Notes under the pieces: model-generated
Database searches by the model: none
The model's input: the letters and a program-made list of their open reading frames with translations, nothing else
Told to the model about the DNA's origin: nothing
Made by a program: the position numbers and the translations under genes
Origin: Sphingomicrobium aestuariivivum
GTDB taxonomy: Bacteria; Pseudomonadota; Alphaproteobacteria; Sphingomonadales; Sphingomonadaceae
Reading direction: 5' to 3'
Length of the DNA stretch: 64,000 nucleotides
NCBI RefSeq assembly: GCF_024721585.1
Contig: NZ_CP102629.1
Coordinates: forward strand, 1,932,501-1,996,500
Shown here: piece by piece, positions 1 to 7,454 of the stretch
Layout: each line of letters begins with the position of its first letter
Numbering within the stretch: the stretch's first letter is position 1

Positions 1-1
1 G

Positions 2-130
2 ATCGCGCCGCGCCGCGTCGACTGGATGTGGGGGTTGCGCGATCGCTACCGCCGTTTCCTGAAGCAGCCGTGGAAGGATGTCGGCTCCCGTTTTCTCGAC
101 AGTGACCATCGCGGAGCGCGCGGCGCGTGA
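2..130 (+). CDS. 3' end of an unidentified gene (partial)
   Basis: An open frame enters from the left edge and ends at a TGA (128-130) that shares its last base with the ATG of the next gene. The other two plus frames stop earlier (at about 105 and 62), and such start-stop overlap is the rule in this window, so I read this as the last 42 codons of an upstream gene. The visible tail is rich in Arg and Trp (WMWGLRDRYRRFLKQPW). I cannot name the family from so short a piece. It could belong to a glycosyltransferase or RNA-modifying enzyme, but that is a guess. Confidence 0.4.
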   Translation: MAPRRVDWMWGLRDRYRRFLKQPWKDVGSRFLDSDHRGARGA

Positions 131-789
131 TGTTCGATATCCTGTTCGATCTCGACGGCACGCTGGTCGACAGCGCGGGCCAGTGCGAGGCGGTGATCGC
201 CGCGATGCGCGCCGACCGCGGCCACGACCCCGCGCTGCCCCGCGCCCTGTGCGAGGCGCTGGTCGGGCGACCTGCGCCCGAACTGGTGCCGCCCTTGCTC
301 GGCCCCGCGGCGCGCGAGGTCGAGGACGACGTCATCGAGTTCCGCGCCCGCTATACCGCGCTCGAGACGCCCGTGTCGGCGCTCTATCCGGGCGTTGCCA
401 AAGGGCTCGGGCAGCTTGCCGCGGTGCCGGAACTGCGCCTCAGCATCTGTACCGCCAAGCCGCAGCATCTCGCCGAACGGCTCCTCGAGGATACCGGCAT
501 CGGTCGCCATTTTGTCGCCGTGGTAGGCGGCGACCGCGCGCCCGCCTGCAAGCCCCACCGCGCCCATGCCGATGCAACGCTCGCCGCCACGGGGGGCGAT
601 GCCGCGCGCGCCATCCTCGTCGGCGACAGCGCCAGCGACCGCGACCTCGCGCGCAATGCCGGCATCGACTTCCTTTTCGTCACCTGGGGATATGGGGGCG
701 GGCTCGACCGTCTGGGGCTCGAGGCGGTCGACAGTTTCGAGGCCGCGGTCGCATGGCTGCACGACCGGCTCGGGACGGCGATCACCTAG
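130..789 (+). CDS. HAD-superfamily hydrolase, phosphoglycolate phosphatase-like
   Basis: A 219-residue cytosolic phosphatase of HAD subfamily IA. The four HAD motifs are visible: motif I DLDGT (residues 7-11, nucleophile Asp7 and acid Asp9), a Thr in the CTAKP stretch (motif II), a Lys in ACKPHRAH (motif III) and GDSASDRD near residue 167 (motif IV, metal ligands). The helical cap lies between motifs I and II. Length and order fit phosphoglycolate phosphatase/PGP-like enzymes that remove phosphate from small organic phosphates; the true substrate cannot be read. I start at ATG 130, which overlaps the upstream stop; GTG 127 is an alternative. Confidence 0.8.
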   Translation: MFDILFDLDGTLVDSAGQCEAVIAAMRADRGHDPALPRALCEALVGRPAPELVPPLLGPAAREVEDDVIEFRARYTALETPVSALYPGVAKGLGQLAAVPELRLSICTAKPQHLAERLLEDTGIGRHFVAVVGGDRAPACKPHRAHADATLAATGGDAARAILVGDSASDRDLARNAGIDFLFVTWGYGGGLDRLGLEAVDSFEAAVAWLHDRLGTAIT

Positions 790-891
790 GAAAACGACGG
801 GAGGAGCGTCGGTGAGGCGCCCCGCCAGGCTCGGCCGGCCGCCGGATTTCGGGGAATCTCCGGTAAAAATCGGCCTTTCGCGAAAATTTGT

Positions 892-922
892 CCCGCCGCT
901 AACCCCTTGGGCTGGCGGGTTT
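892..922 (+). terminator. Possible terminator after the HAD gene
   Basis: CCCGCC (892-897) pairs with GGCGGG (914-919); inside it a short CCC/GGG stem is possible, and TTTAAT follows. The T run is short, so termination is uncertain. Confidence 0.3.
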
Positions 923-1065
923 AATCGCCCCTTAAATGATATAGAGCCGTAACGAAGCTATGGAACTAATTGAAGTTAGTAACATTAGCGCATAGTCTTG
1001 AGACGTCCAGAACGGGGGTTCCCTCCAGATTGTGGCAGTGATGCAACAGTCATGGGCGAAAAGAA

Positions 1066-1107
1066 TTTGTTGGGAACGACTGCCGTCCGCGGCGGTTTTC
1101 CAACAAA
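1066..1107 (+). promoter_or_regulatory. Stem-loop in the presumed leader of the barrel-protein mRNA
   Basis: TTTGTTGG (1066-1073) pairs with CCAACAAA (1100-1107). Inside, GCCG (1082-1085) pairs with CGGC (1090-1093) around a TCCG loop. The stem ends eight bases before the GAGGGAG ribosome binding site (1116-1122). It could stabilise the mRNA or tune translation. The pairing is seen; any function is inference. Confidence 0.4.
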
Positions 1108-1128
1108 GTTTCAATGAGGGAGTATTTC

Positions 1129-2037
1129 ATGAAGAAGCTGATAATGGCAACGGTAGCCGCCACGGCTCTCGCTGCGCCGGCGATGGCGCAGGACGAGAGC
1201 TATGGCTATGTCGGCGTCGAAGGGGGCGTCCTGTTCCCGGGTGACCTGAACGGTACGATGGTCGCCGATTTCTATGACGACGACGTGTTCCGCGCCGGTC
1301 CGAACGAATTCAACTCGTCCTATGACGTTGGTTACGATCTCGATCTCATCGGGGGTTACGACTTCGGCTTGTTCCGCCTCGAAGGCGAATTTGCCTACAA
1401 GTCGGCCGGCTACGACACGATCGAAGACACCAACTTCTTCAACCGCTACAACCTTCGCGCCGGCGAAGCGGGCTCGGCGACCCTCGGTCCCGACAGCTTC
1501 AGCTTCGACGATGACGAAGATCCGTTCGACGACGATCTCAGCGTCTGGTCGCTGATGCTCAACGCCCTCGTCGACTGGGATGTCGGCGGCGCCGCGCTCT
1601 ATGCCGGTGGTGGTATCGGTTACGCCGAAGCCGACGTCTACAACGTCAGCGATGGTGGCATTGCCTACCAGGCGATTGCCGGTGTGCGCTTCGCGCTCAG
1701 CGACAATCTCGATGCCGGCCTGAAGTATCGCTACTTCCGCACCGAAGAACTCGACTTCTCGGATGCGATCGCGCAGGGCACCGATGCTGCCTTCATCTCG
1801 GGTACGATGGTCGACAATGTGCAGACGCACAGCGTCCTCGCGAGCCTGATCTACAACTTCGGCCAGGCTGCGCCTCCGCCGCCGCCCCCGCCGCCCCCGC
1901 CGCCCCCGCCGCCGCCGCCTCCGCCCGAGACGGTGACCTGCCCGGACGGCACGGTGATCCTGGCGACCGAGCAGTGCCCGCCGCCGCCGCCGCCGCCCCC
2001 GCCGCCGCCGCCGCCGCCCGAACCCGAGCGCGGCTAA
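1129..2037 (+). CDS. Outer-membrane beta-barrel protein with proline-rich tail
   Basis: A 302-residue secreted protein. A signal peptide (MKKLIMATVAATALAAPAMA, cut after residue 20) is followed by about 230 residues of alternating aromatic/hydrophobic segments, typical of an eight-strand OmpA/Omp25-type barrel. The last barrel strand ends in LIYNFG. After it come a long run of prolines and a 33-residue tail (TCPDGTVILATEQC, then prolines, then EPERG). No OmpA peptidoglycan-binding domain follows, unlike in classic OmpA proteins. I chose ATG 1129 because the signal peptide begins there and GAGGGAG lies six bases upstream; the in-frame ATG 1114 overlaps that site. A terminator follows at 2066. 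Possible roles are structural porin or surface antigen; function is not known. Confidence 0.75.
   Translation: MKKLIMATVAATALAAPAMAQDESYGYVGVEGGVLFPGDLNGTMVADFYDDDVFRAGPNEFNSSYDVGYDLDLIGGYDFGLFRLEGEFAYKSAGYDTIEDTNFFNRYNLRAGEAGSATLGPDSFSFDDDEDPFDDDLSVWSLMLNALVDWDVGGAALYAGGGIGYAEADVYNVSDGGIAYQAIAGVRFALSDNLDAGLKYRYFRTEELDFSDAIAQGTDAAFISGTMVDNVQTHSVLASLIYNFGQAAPPPPPPPPPPPPPPPPPPETVTCPDGTVILATEQCPPPPPPPPPPPPPPEPERG
1936..2037 (+). repeat. Tail module, copy 1 (33 codons plus stop)
   Basis: This 102-base stretch encodes TCPDGTVILATEQC, a proline run and EPERG. It is matched in length and almost in sequence by 3605-3706 at the end of the next gene; the proteins differ at one residue (Pro versus Met). 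The rest of the two barrel proteins is not obviously alike, so the tail looks like a copied or conserved module. Confidence 0.8.
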
Positions 2038-2065
2038 GGCCCGGGAGGCTGAAAAGCCCGATAGA

Positions 2066-2094
2066 GGGGTCGGTCGAGAGACCGGCCCCTTTTT
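2066..2094 (+). terminator. Rho-independent terminator
   Basis: GGGGTCGGTC (2066-2075) pairs over its full length, with one G-U wobble, with GACCGGCCCC (2080-2089) around a GAGA tetraloop. Five T residues follow at 2090-2094. This is a textbook terminator for the first barrel gene. Confidence 0.9.
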
Positions 2095-2530
2095 CGTGCC
2101 CGCAAGCCGGCGCTCGTGGTGCGCGATAGGGGCGGCAGGTCGCGCGCCCGCGCGGCCATTGCGCAGGGCAAGGGCGCGCTTCGCTGGAATGTCCCGTTTT
2201 GGGGCGGGGGCATGTGATACTGGACCGCTGCGAACATCCGCTTACGGGAGGGGCACCGCCTCCTCCCGTAGCCCTTCTATGCTAGAAACCCCCGCTTTTC
2301 CGCCAAACCCTTCTCCCAGCCGGAACGCGACCCCGTCGAAGTGAAGCCTGGGCGCAACGCTTTGCCGCTCGCGCGCGACGGGATCGCGGAAACGCTGGAT
2401 TTAACCCGTTTACGAGGTTAATGTAGCGCAAGATTCTGGTGCGGGAGCGGGGCGAGTCCCCCGAGGCTGCGCCGAGTTCGTCATCGCGCTTCGCATCATG
2501 GGCGGGGCGCGCCAGCAAGGGGGACCCAGC
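2095..2530. other. Intergenic region between the two barrel genes
   Basis: No gene is supported here. Two inverted repeats stand out. TACGGGAGG (2243-2251) pairs with CCTCCCGTA (2262-2270) without a T tract. TTAACC (2401-2406) and GGTTAA (2416-2421) form a 6-bp palindrome in the only AT-rich patch, about 110 bases before the next start, where a promoter or operator would be expected. A good ribosome binding site (AAGGGGGA, 2517-2524) precedes the next gene. Confidence 0.45.
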
Positions 2531-3706
2531 ATGAAGACCAGAAGCGCGCAGCTGTTCTGCGCAACCTCGGCGGCAGTGCTTGCCGTCGCATTGCCCTCGC
2601 AGGCCGCCGCGCAAGTGGTCGGTGCGGACGGCGCCGCTTATGCCAGCCACGCCCAGTCGCGGCTCGCCAACGGCATCCATTACAACGACCTGCTCACCGA
2701 CATGTCGGAATGCGAGATCCCGCTGCTCTGCGAAGAGCGCGGCGATGTCACCATCTTCGGCGCCGGCCAGTGGCAGGCAGCCGGACAGGACGGCGATGAC
2801 ATCGCGCCCGACTATGCGATGGACAATTGGACCGGCATGGTCGGCGCCCAGTTCGCCATCGGCGAGGGTGCCTTCGCGGGTCTGGCTTTGTCCTACAATG
2901 TGCAGGAAACCGAGTTCAGCCGCGACGTCACCGACGAACTGTCGAGCGACGGCTTCGCGCTCGGCGCCTATGTCGGCCATGACACCGGCACCGGTTTCTA
3001 CGGCAAGCTGCTCGGCAGCTATGGCTTCTACGACCTCGACGCCGACCGCGGCGTGGCGATCGGCGACACGAGCCTCAACCAGTGGACCCTCGGTGCGCAT
3101 ATGGGCTACCACTGGGCCTTCCACGAAGGCGCCAAGGCGACGCCCTACGTCAACATCGACCACAGCAGCGTCTCGTTCGACGGGCTGACCGAAACCGGCG
3201 ATGCCGGCGAGGTCGTCACCTTCCTCGGCGATGATGCGGGCCGCACCTACAGCACGGTGGGCGGCAAGTTCGGGTCGGAGATCGGCGGTGTCTATACCGA
3301 GATCGACCTCGCCTGGCGCCACATGTTCGGGGACCAGCGCCTCGACCTCGCCGCCACTGACGACATCGTCTTCTCGAGCCTCGAGGAGCGTGACAGCGCG
3401 CTTATCGGCCTGTCGGTTGGCGGCTGGCTGGGCGACCTCGACGTCAAGGCCGGCTACCAGGCGGTCTTCAACGGCGCGCGGGAAAGCCACGCCGGCATGC
3501 TGCGACTGCGCCTGCCGATCGGTGGCCGCCAGCAGGCGCTGCCGCCGCCCCCGCCGCCGCGTCCGGCCGAACGCCCGGTGCCGCCGCCCGCGCCCGCGAC
3601 CATCACCTGCCCCGACGGCACGGTGATCCTCGCGACCGAGCAGTGCCCGCCGCCGCCGCCGCCGCCGCCGCCGCCCCCGCCGATGCCCGAACCCGAGCGC
3701 GGCTAG
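2531..3706 (+). CDS. Autotransporter-type outer-membrane barrel protein with proline-rich tail
   Basis: A 391-residue secreted protein. A signal peptide (residues 1-27, ending QAAA) is followed by a region of about 60 residues with a Cys pair (CEIPLLC), then about 250 residues of amphipathic strands rich in Gly, Tyr and Asp (for example GFYGKLLGSYGFYDLD), resembling the translocator barrel of autotransporters (PF03797). After LRLPIGG come two proline-rich stretches and the same TCPDGTVILATEQC...EPERG tail as in the preceding gene. No passenger domain is present, so it may act as a stand-alone porin-like protein. ATG 2531 has AAGGGGGA seven bases upstream. A terminator follows at 3730. Confidence 0.7.
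   Translation: MKTRSAQLFCATSAAVLAVALPSQAAAQVVGADGAAYASHAQSRLANGIHYNDLLTDMSECEIPLLCEERGDVTIFGAGQWQAAGQDGDDIAPDYAMDNWTGMVGAQFAIGEGAFAGLALSYNVQETEFSRDVTDELSSDGFALGAYVGHDTGTGFYGKLLGSYGFYDLDADRGVAIGDTSLNQWTLGAHMGYHWAFHEGAKATPYVNIDHSSVSFDGLTETGDAGEVVTFLGDDAGRTYSTVGGKFGSEIGGVYTEIDLAWRHMFGDQRLDLAATDDIVFSSLEERDSALIGLSVGGWLGDLDVKAGYQAVFNGARESHAGMLRLRLPIGGRQQALPPPPPPRPAERPVPPPAPATITCPDGTVILATEQCPPPPPPPPPPPPMPEPERG
3605..3706 (+). repeat. Tail module, copy 2 (33 codons plus stop)
   Basis: Partner of 1936-2037. Same length, same codon order and one residue different (Met before PEPERG). Both copies sit at the extreme C-terminus, directly after a beta barrel and a proline run. Confidence 0.8.
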
Positions 3707-3729
3707 GGCCGCAACCCGACCACAAGCGA

Positions 3730-3765
3730 AGGGCCGGTGCGATCAAGAGATCGCGCCGGCCTTTT
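3730..3765 (+). terminator. Rho-independent terminator
   Basis: GGCCGGTGCGATC (3732-3744) pairs with GATCGCGCCGGCC (3749-3761), with one G-U wobble, around an AAGA loop, followed by TTTT. It separates the barrel gene from cysD, which must then have its own promoter in the short space 3766-3847. Confidence 0.9.
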
Positions 3766-3847
3766 GCCTTCGCGCCTTCTCCCTCGCCCTTGTGAGGGCA
3801 GGGCGCTCGGGCTAGGCCTTCGGCATGACCCTCGCGTATCGGCCATC

Positions 3848-4750
3848 ATGCAGGCCCTGACCCACCTCGAGCGGCTCGAAGCCGAGAGCATCCACATCCT
3901 GCGCGAGACGGTTGCCGAGACCGAACGGCCGGTCATGCTCTATTCGATCGGCAAGGACAGCGCGGTGATGCTGCACCTTGCGCGGAAGGCGTTCTTCCCG
4001 GGCCCGCTTCCCTTTCCCCTCCTCCATGTCGACACGAACTGGAAGTTTGCCGACATGTACGCGATGCGCGAGCGCGTGGCGGGTGAGGTCGGGATCGAGC
4101 TCATCGTCCACCGCAACCCCGAGGCCGAGGCGCGCGGCATCAACCCGTTCGACCACGGCCCGCTCCACACCGACCTGTGGAAGACCGAGGGGCTGAAGCA
4201 GGCACTCGATGCCCATGGCTTCGATGCGGCCTTTGGCGGCGCGCGCCGCGACGAGGAGAAGAGCCGCGCCAAGGAGCGCATCTTCTCCTTCCGCACCGCG
4301 AGCCATCGCTGGGACCCCAAGCGCCAGCGGCCCGAACTGTGGAACCTTTACAATGTCCGCCGTGCACCCGGCGAGACGATGCGCATCTTCCCCCTGTCCA
4401 ACTGGACCGAGCTCGACATCTGGCAATATATCCTCGCCGAGAAGATCGACGTCGTGCCGCTCTACCTCGCAAGGCCGCGGCCGGTGGTGGAGCGCGACGG
4501 GCTGCTGCTCATGGTCGATGACGATCGCTTCCGGCTGGCCGAGGGGGAGGCGCCCGCGATGCGCTCGGTCCGCTTCCGCACGCTTGGCTGCTACCCGCTT
4601 TCGGGCGCCATCGAGAGCGAGGCCGACACGCTCGAAAAGGTCGTGCAGGAAATGCTGCTGAGCGCGACCAGCGAACGGCAGGGGCGCCTCATCGACCGCG
4701 ATGGCGGCGGCGCCGCGATGGAGAAGAAGAAGCAGGAGGGCTATTTCTGA
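3848..4750 (+). CDS. cysD: Sulfate adenylyltransferase subunit 2
   Basis: A 300-residue enzyme. CysD is the catalytic ATP pyrophosphatase-fold subunit that with CysN makes adenosine 5'-phosphosulfate from sulfate and ATP. The opening [17 protein letters not shown], the PP-loop-like [13 protein letters not shown] (about residues 38-50), [28 protein letters not shown] and [15 protein letters not shown] are all typical CysD blocks. Length equals the family norm. ATG 3848 is chosen because the family begins there; the same frame is open further upstream but shows no family similarity. The stop overlaps the cysNC start by one base, so the two subunits are probably translated together. Confidence 0.95.
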   Translation: MQALTHLERLEAESIHILRETVAETERPVMLYSIGKDSAVMLHLARKAFFPGPLPFPLLHVDTNWKFADMYAMRERVAGEVGIELIVHRNPEAEARGINPFDHGPLHTDLWKTEGLKQALDAHGFDAAFGGARRDEEKSRAKERIFSFRTASHRWDPKRQRPELWNLYNVRRAPGETMRIFPLSNWTELDIWQYILAEKIDVVPLYLARPRPVVERDGLLLMVDDDRFRLAEGEAPAMRSVRFRTLGCYPLSGAIESEADTLEKVVQEMLLSATSERQGRLIDRDGGGAAMEKKKQEGYF

Positions 4751-6684
4751 TGGCCCGTCCCGGCGACAGCGACCGCGCGCTGATCGAGCGCGACCTCGGC
4801 GCTTTCCTCGCCCGCCAGCGCGACAAGCAGCTCTTGCGCTTCATCACCTGCGGTAGCGTGGACGACGGCAAGTCGACGCTGATAGGGCGCCTGCTCCACG
4901 ACAGCCGCCAGCTGTTCGAGGACCAGCTGGCCAGCCTCGAGGCGGATTCGAAGGTGCAGGGCACGCGCGGCGATGCGGTGGACTTCGCGCTCCTCGTCGA
5001 CGGCCTCGCCGCCGAGCGCGAGCAGGGCATCACCATCGACGTCGCCTATCGCTATTTCTCGACCGACAGGCGCAAGTTCATCGTCGCCGATACGCCGGGC
5101 CACGAGCAATATACGCGCAACATGGTCACCGGCGCCTCGACCGCCGACCTTGCCGTGCTGCTGGTCGATGCGCGCAAGGGCGTGCTGCGCCAGACCCGCC
5201 GCCACGCCTATCTTGCGCGCCTCGTCGGCATCCGCCACTTTGTCCTCGCCGTGAACAAGATGGATCTTGTCGGCTACGACCACGCGCTGTTTGGAAAGAT
5301 CGCCGACGACTTCGCCGCCTTTGCGCGCGAGATCGGGATCGAGGATGTCGCCGCCATCCCCGTGTCGGGCACCGAAGGCACCAACATCGCCGCGCGCGAT
5401 CGCGCCAACACCCCTTGGTATGAGGGGCCGAGCCTGATCGAGCATCTCGAGACGGTGCCGGTGGCAAGCGCGGAGAAGATGGCCAAGCCGTTCCGCATGC
5501 CGGTGCAATGGGTCAACCGCCCGAGCCAGGACTTCCGAGGCTTTGCGGGACAGGTCGCAGCGGGGACAATCGCGCCGGGCGATGCGGTGCGGGTGCTGCC
5601 CTCGGGCCGGACCAGCCGCATCGCGCGCATCGTCACGATGGACGGCGACCTCGCCCATGCCGTCGCGGGGCAGTCGGTGACCCTGACGCTCGAGGACGAG
5701 GTCGACTGTTCGCGCGGCGATGTGATTGCTGCCGCGGGCGACCCGCCACAGGCCGCCGACCAGTTCGAGGCGCGGATCGTCTGGATGGACGAGGAGAAGC
5801 TGCTGCCGGGACGCGCCTATTGGCTCAAGCTCGGTACGCAGACCGTCTCGGCGACGATCCAGCCGCCCAAATATCGCGTCGACATGGACACGCTGGCGCA
5901 GCTTGCCGCCAAGACACTTGAGCTCAACGACATCGGCGTGGCCGAGATCGCCACCGACCGCGACATCGCCTTCGAGCCTTATGACGATCCCGAAGGCGGG
6001 CGCGCCAATCGCGCGATGGGCGGCTTCATCCTGATCGACAAGCTCACCAATCGCACGGTCGGGGCGGGGATGCTCAATTTCGCGCTGCGCCGCGCCGCGA
6101 ATATCCACCACCAGGCATTGGACGTGACGCCGGAGCGGCGCGCGGGGCTGATGGCCCAGCGCCCCGCGATCCTGTGGTTCACCGGCCTGTCGGGGGCGGG
6201 CAAGTCGACCATCGCCAATCTCGTCGACAAGAAGCTGGCGGCGCGCGGGCGGCACAGCTTCCTCCTCGACGGCGACAATGTGCGCCACGGCCTCAACAAG
6301 GACCTCGGCTTCACGCAGGCCGACCGCATCGAGAATATCCGCCGCATCGGCGAGGTCGCCAAGCTCATGGCCGAGGCGGGGCTGATCGTGCTCACCGCCT
6401 TCATCAGCCCCTTCCGCGCCGAGCGGCAGATGGTCCGCGACATGGTCGGCGATGCCCTGTTCGTCGAGATTTTCGTCGATACCCCGCTCGAGGTCGCCGA
6501 ACAGCGCGATGAGAAGGGGCTCTATGCCAAGGCGCGCGCGGGCAAGATCGCCAATTTCACGGGCATCGACAGTCCCTACGAACCGCCCGAAGCCCCCGAA
6601 CTGCGCATCGACACGACCGCGATGAGCGCCGAGGAAGCCGCCGATGCGGTGCTCGCAGCATTCATCGAACGGCTCGAACGATGA
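4750..6684 (+). CDS. cysNC: Bifunctional sulfate adenylyltransferase subunit 1 / APS kinase
   Basis: A 644-residue fusion. The N-terminal part is an EF-Tu-like GTPase, CysN: P-loop GSVDDGKS (35-42), [12 protein letters not shown] near 114, NKMD near 169, then beta-barrel domains. GTP hydrolysis drives APS synthesis with CysD. The C-terminal part, from about residue 473, is APS kinase (CysC): P-loop [24 protein letters not shown] and the FISPFRAER loop; it makes PAPS. The fused form is common in alphaproteobacteria. No reductase genes (cysH, cysI) follow, so PAPS may be used for sulfation or be reduced by enzymes encoded elsewhere. Confidence 0.95.
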   Translation: MARPGDSDRALIERDLGAFLARQRDKQLLRFITCGSVDDGKSTLIGRLLHDSRQLFEDQLASLEADSKVQGTRGDAVDFALLVDGLAAEREQGITIDVAYRYFSTDRRKFIVADTPGHEQYTRNMVTGASTADLAVLLVDARKGVLRQTRRHAYLARLVGIRHFVLAVNKMDLVGYDHALFGKIADDFAAFAREIGIEDVAAIPVSGTEGTNIAARDRANTPWYEGPSLIEHLETVPVASAEKMAKPFRMPVQWVNRPSQDFRGFAGQVAAGTIAPGDAVRVLPSGRTSRIARIVTMDGDLAHAVAGQSVTLTLEDEVDCSRGDVIAAAGDPPQAADQFEARIVWMDEEKLLPGRAYWLKLGTQTVSATIQPPKYRVDMDTLAQLAAKTLELNDIGVAEIATDRDIAFEPYDDPEGGRANRAMGGFILIDKLTNRTVGAGMLNFALRRAANIHHQALDVTPERRAGLMAQRPAILWFTGLSGAGKSTIANLVDKKLAARGRHSFLLDGDNVRHGLNKDLGFTQADRIENIRRIGEVAKLMAEAGLIVLTAFISPFRAERQMVRDMVGDALFVEIFVDTPLEVAEQRDEKGLYAKARAGKIANFTGIDSPYEPPEAPELRIDTTAMSAEEAADAVLAAFIERLER

Positions 6685-6715
6685 ACCCACCGCCCGAAAT
6701 GACGTTGGCTCCCTG

Positions 6716-7450
6716 ATGTACGCGGAAGAAAAGAGCTGGAAGGGCCGGGCGGGGACCGTTGGCGTGGTGGTGGGGGTGCATGCGCTCGCCATCGCCGCGC
6801 TGCTGACCGCCGGCGGGATCGAGGTGCTGGTCGAGGAGCAGCCCGACCTCACCACCTATGATATCGAGCTCGAGCCGCCGCCGCCGATCATCGAGGATAT
6901 TCCCGAACCCAAGCAGGCGACCCCGCGCGAGGAAGGCGAGGCCTCGGCCAAGCAGGTCGAGAGCAAGGCGACCGAGATCGAGCGCCCAGAGGTCACGCCC
7001 CCCATTCCGGTCCCCCCGCCGGTCGTCGCCTCGCCCAAGGCGGGCGAGGGTGACGACGCCACGCAGGGTGCCTCCGACCGCGACGAGGGCGGTTCGGGCG
7101 CGGGCGGGGTCGGCGACGGTACCGGCTCGGGCGGGCAGGGCGACGGATTGGGCGGTGGTGGCGGCACGCGCCCCAGCGTCATTCCGCGCACCACGCTGAC
7201 GCAGCGCGACTATCCGCGCGAACTCCGCCGCCGCTGGCCGCGCGGCGGCGCGGTGCTGGTCGCGGTGCGGGTGCAGACCGACGGGCGCGCCACCGACTGC
7301 AAGGTCAACCGCTCGATCGGCGATCCCGAGATCGACGCCATGACCTGCCAGCTCGTCGAGCAGAAGGTCCGCTTCAACCCCGCGCGCGATGCGCAGGGGC
7401 GGCCCTATGTCGCCTGGTACGGCTACATGCAGCGCTGGGTCGGCGGCTGA
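6716..7450 (+). CDS. TonB-family energy-transducing protein
   Basis: A 244-residue protein with one N-terminal membrane segment (about residues 13-34), a Pro/Glu-rich periplasmic spacer (PPPPIIEDIPEPKQ), a Gly/Asp-rich linker (about 125-160) and a C-terminal TonB domain (from about 165: YPRELRRRWPRGGAVLVAVRVQTDG ends in VGG). It would carry the proton-motive force from ExbBD to outer-membrane receptors, several of which lie in this window. No exbBD is adjacent. I start at ATG 6716, which gives a short cytoplasmic end before the membrane helix; it begins 31 bases after cysNC and may be cotranscribed with it. The gene ends four bases from the convergent transporter gene. Confidence 0.85.
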   Translation: MYAEEKSWKGRAGTVGVVVGVHALAIAALLTAGGIEVLVEEQPDLTTYDIELEPPPPIIEDIPEPKQATPREEGEASAKQVESKATEIERPEVTPPIPVPPPVVASPKAGEGDDATQGASDRDEGGSGAGGVGDGTGSGGQGDGLGGGGGTRPSVIPRTTLTQRDYPRELRRRWPRGGAVLVAVRVQTDGRATDCKVNRSIGDPEIDAMTCQLVEQKVRFNPARDAQGRPYVAWYGYMQRWVGG

Positions 7451-7454
7451 GGCC

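Larger units (their letters stand above)
790..1128. other. Intergenic region upstream of the first barrel gene
   Basis: No gene is supported in these 339 bases. The stretch is locally AT-richer than the coding DNA, especially about 925-1000. It holds a weak terminator-like hairpin for the HAD gene (892-922), probably the promoter of the outer-membrane protein gene, and a stem-loop in its presumed leader (1066-1107). I cannot place -35 and -10 boxes with confidence. Confidence 0.5.

Noticed and set aside
127-132. GTG 127 as the start of the HAD phosphatase
   Set aside because: It would add one Met before the ATG; the ATG overlapping the upstream TGA is the pattern used throughout this window.
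1872-2024. Proline-coding repeats as a CRISPR or tandem satellite array
   Set aside because: The repeats are in frame within two secreted proteins, have no spacers and encode plain polyproline.
2095-2530. Short open frames in the gap between the two barrel genes
   Set aside because: Their products are Arg/Pro/Ser-rich, lack ribosome sites and show no recognisable pattern.
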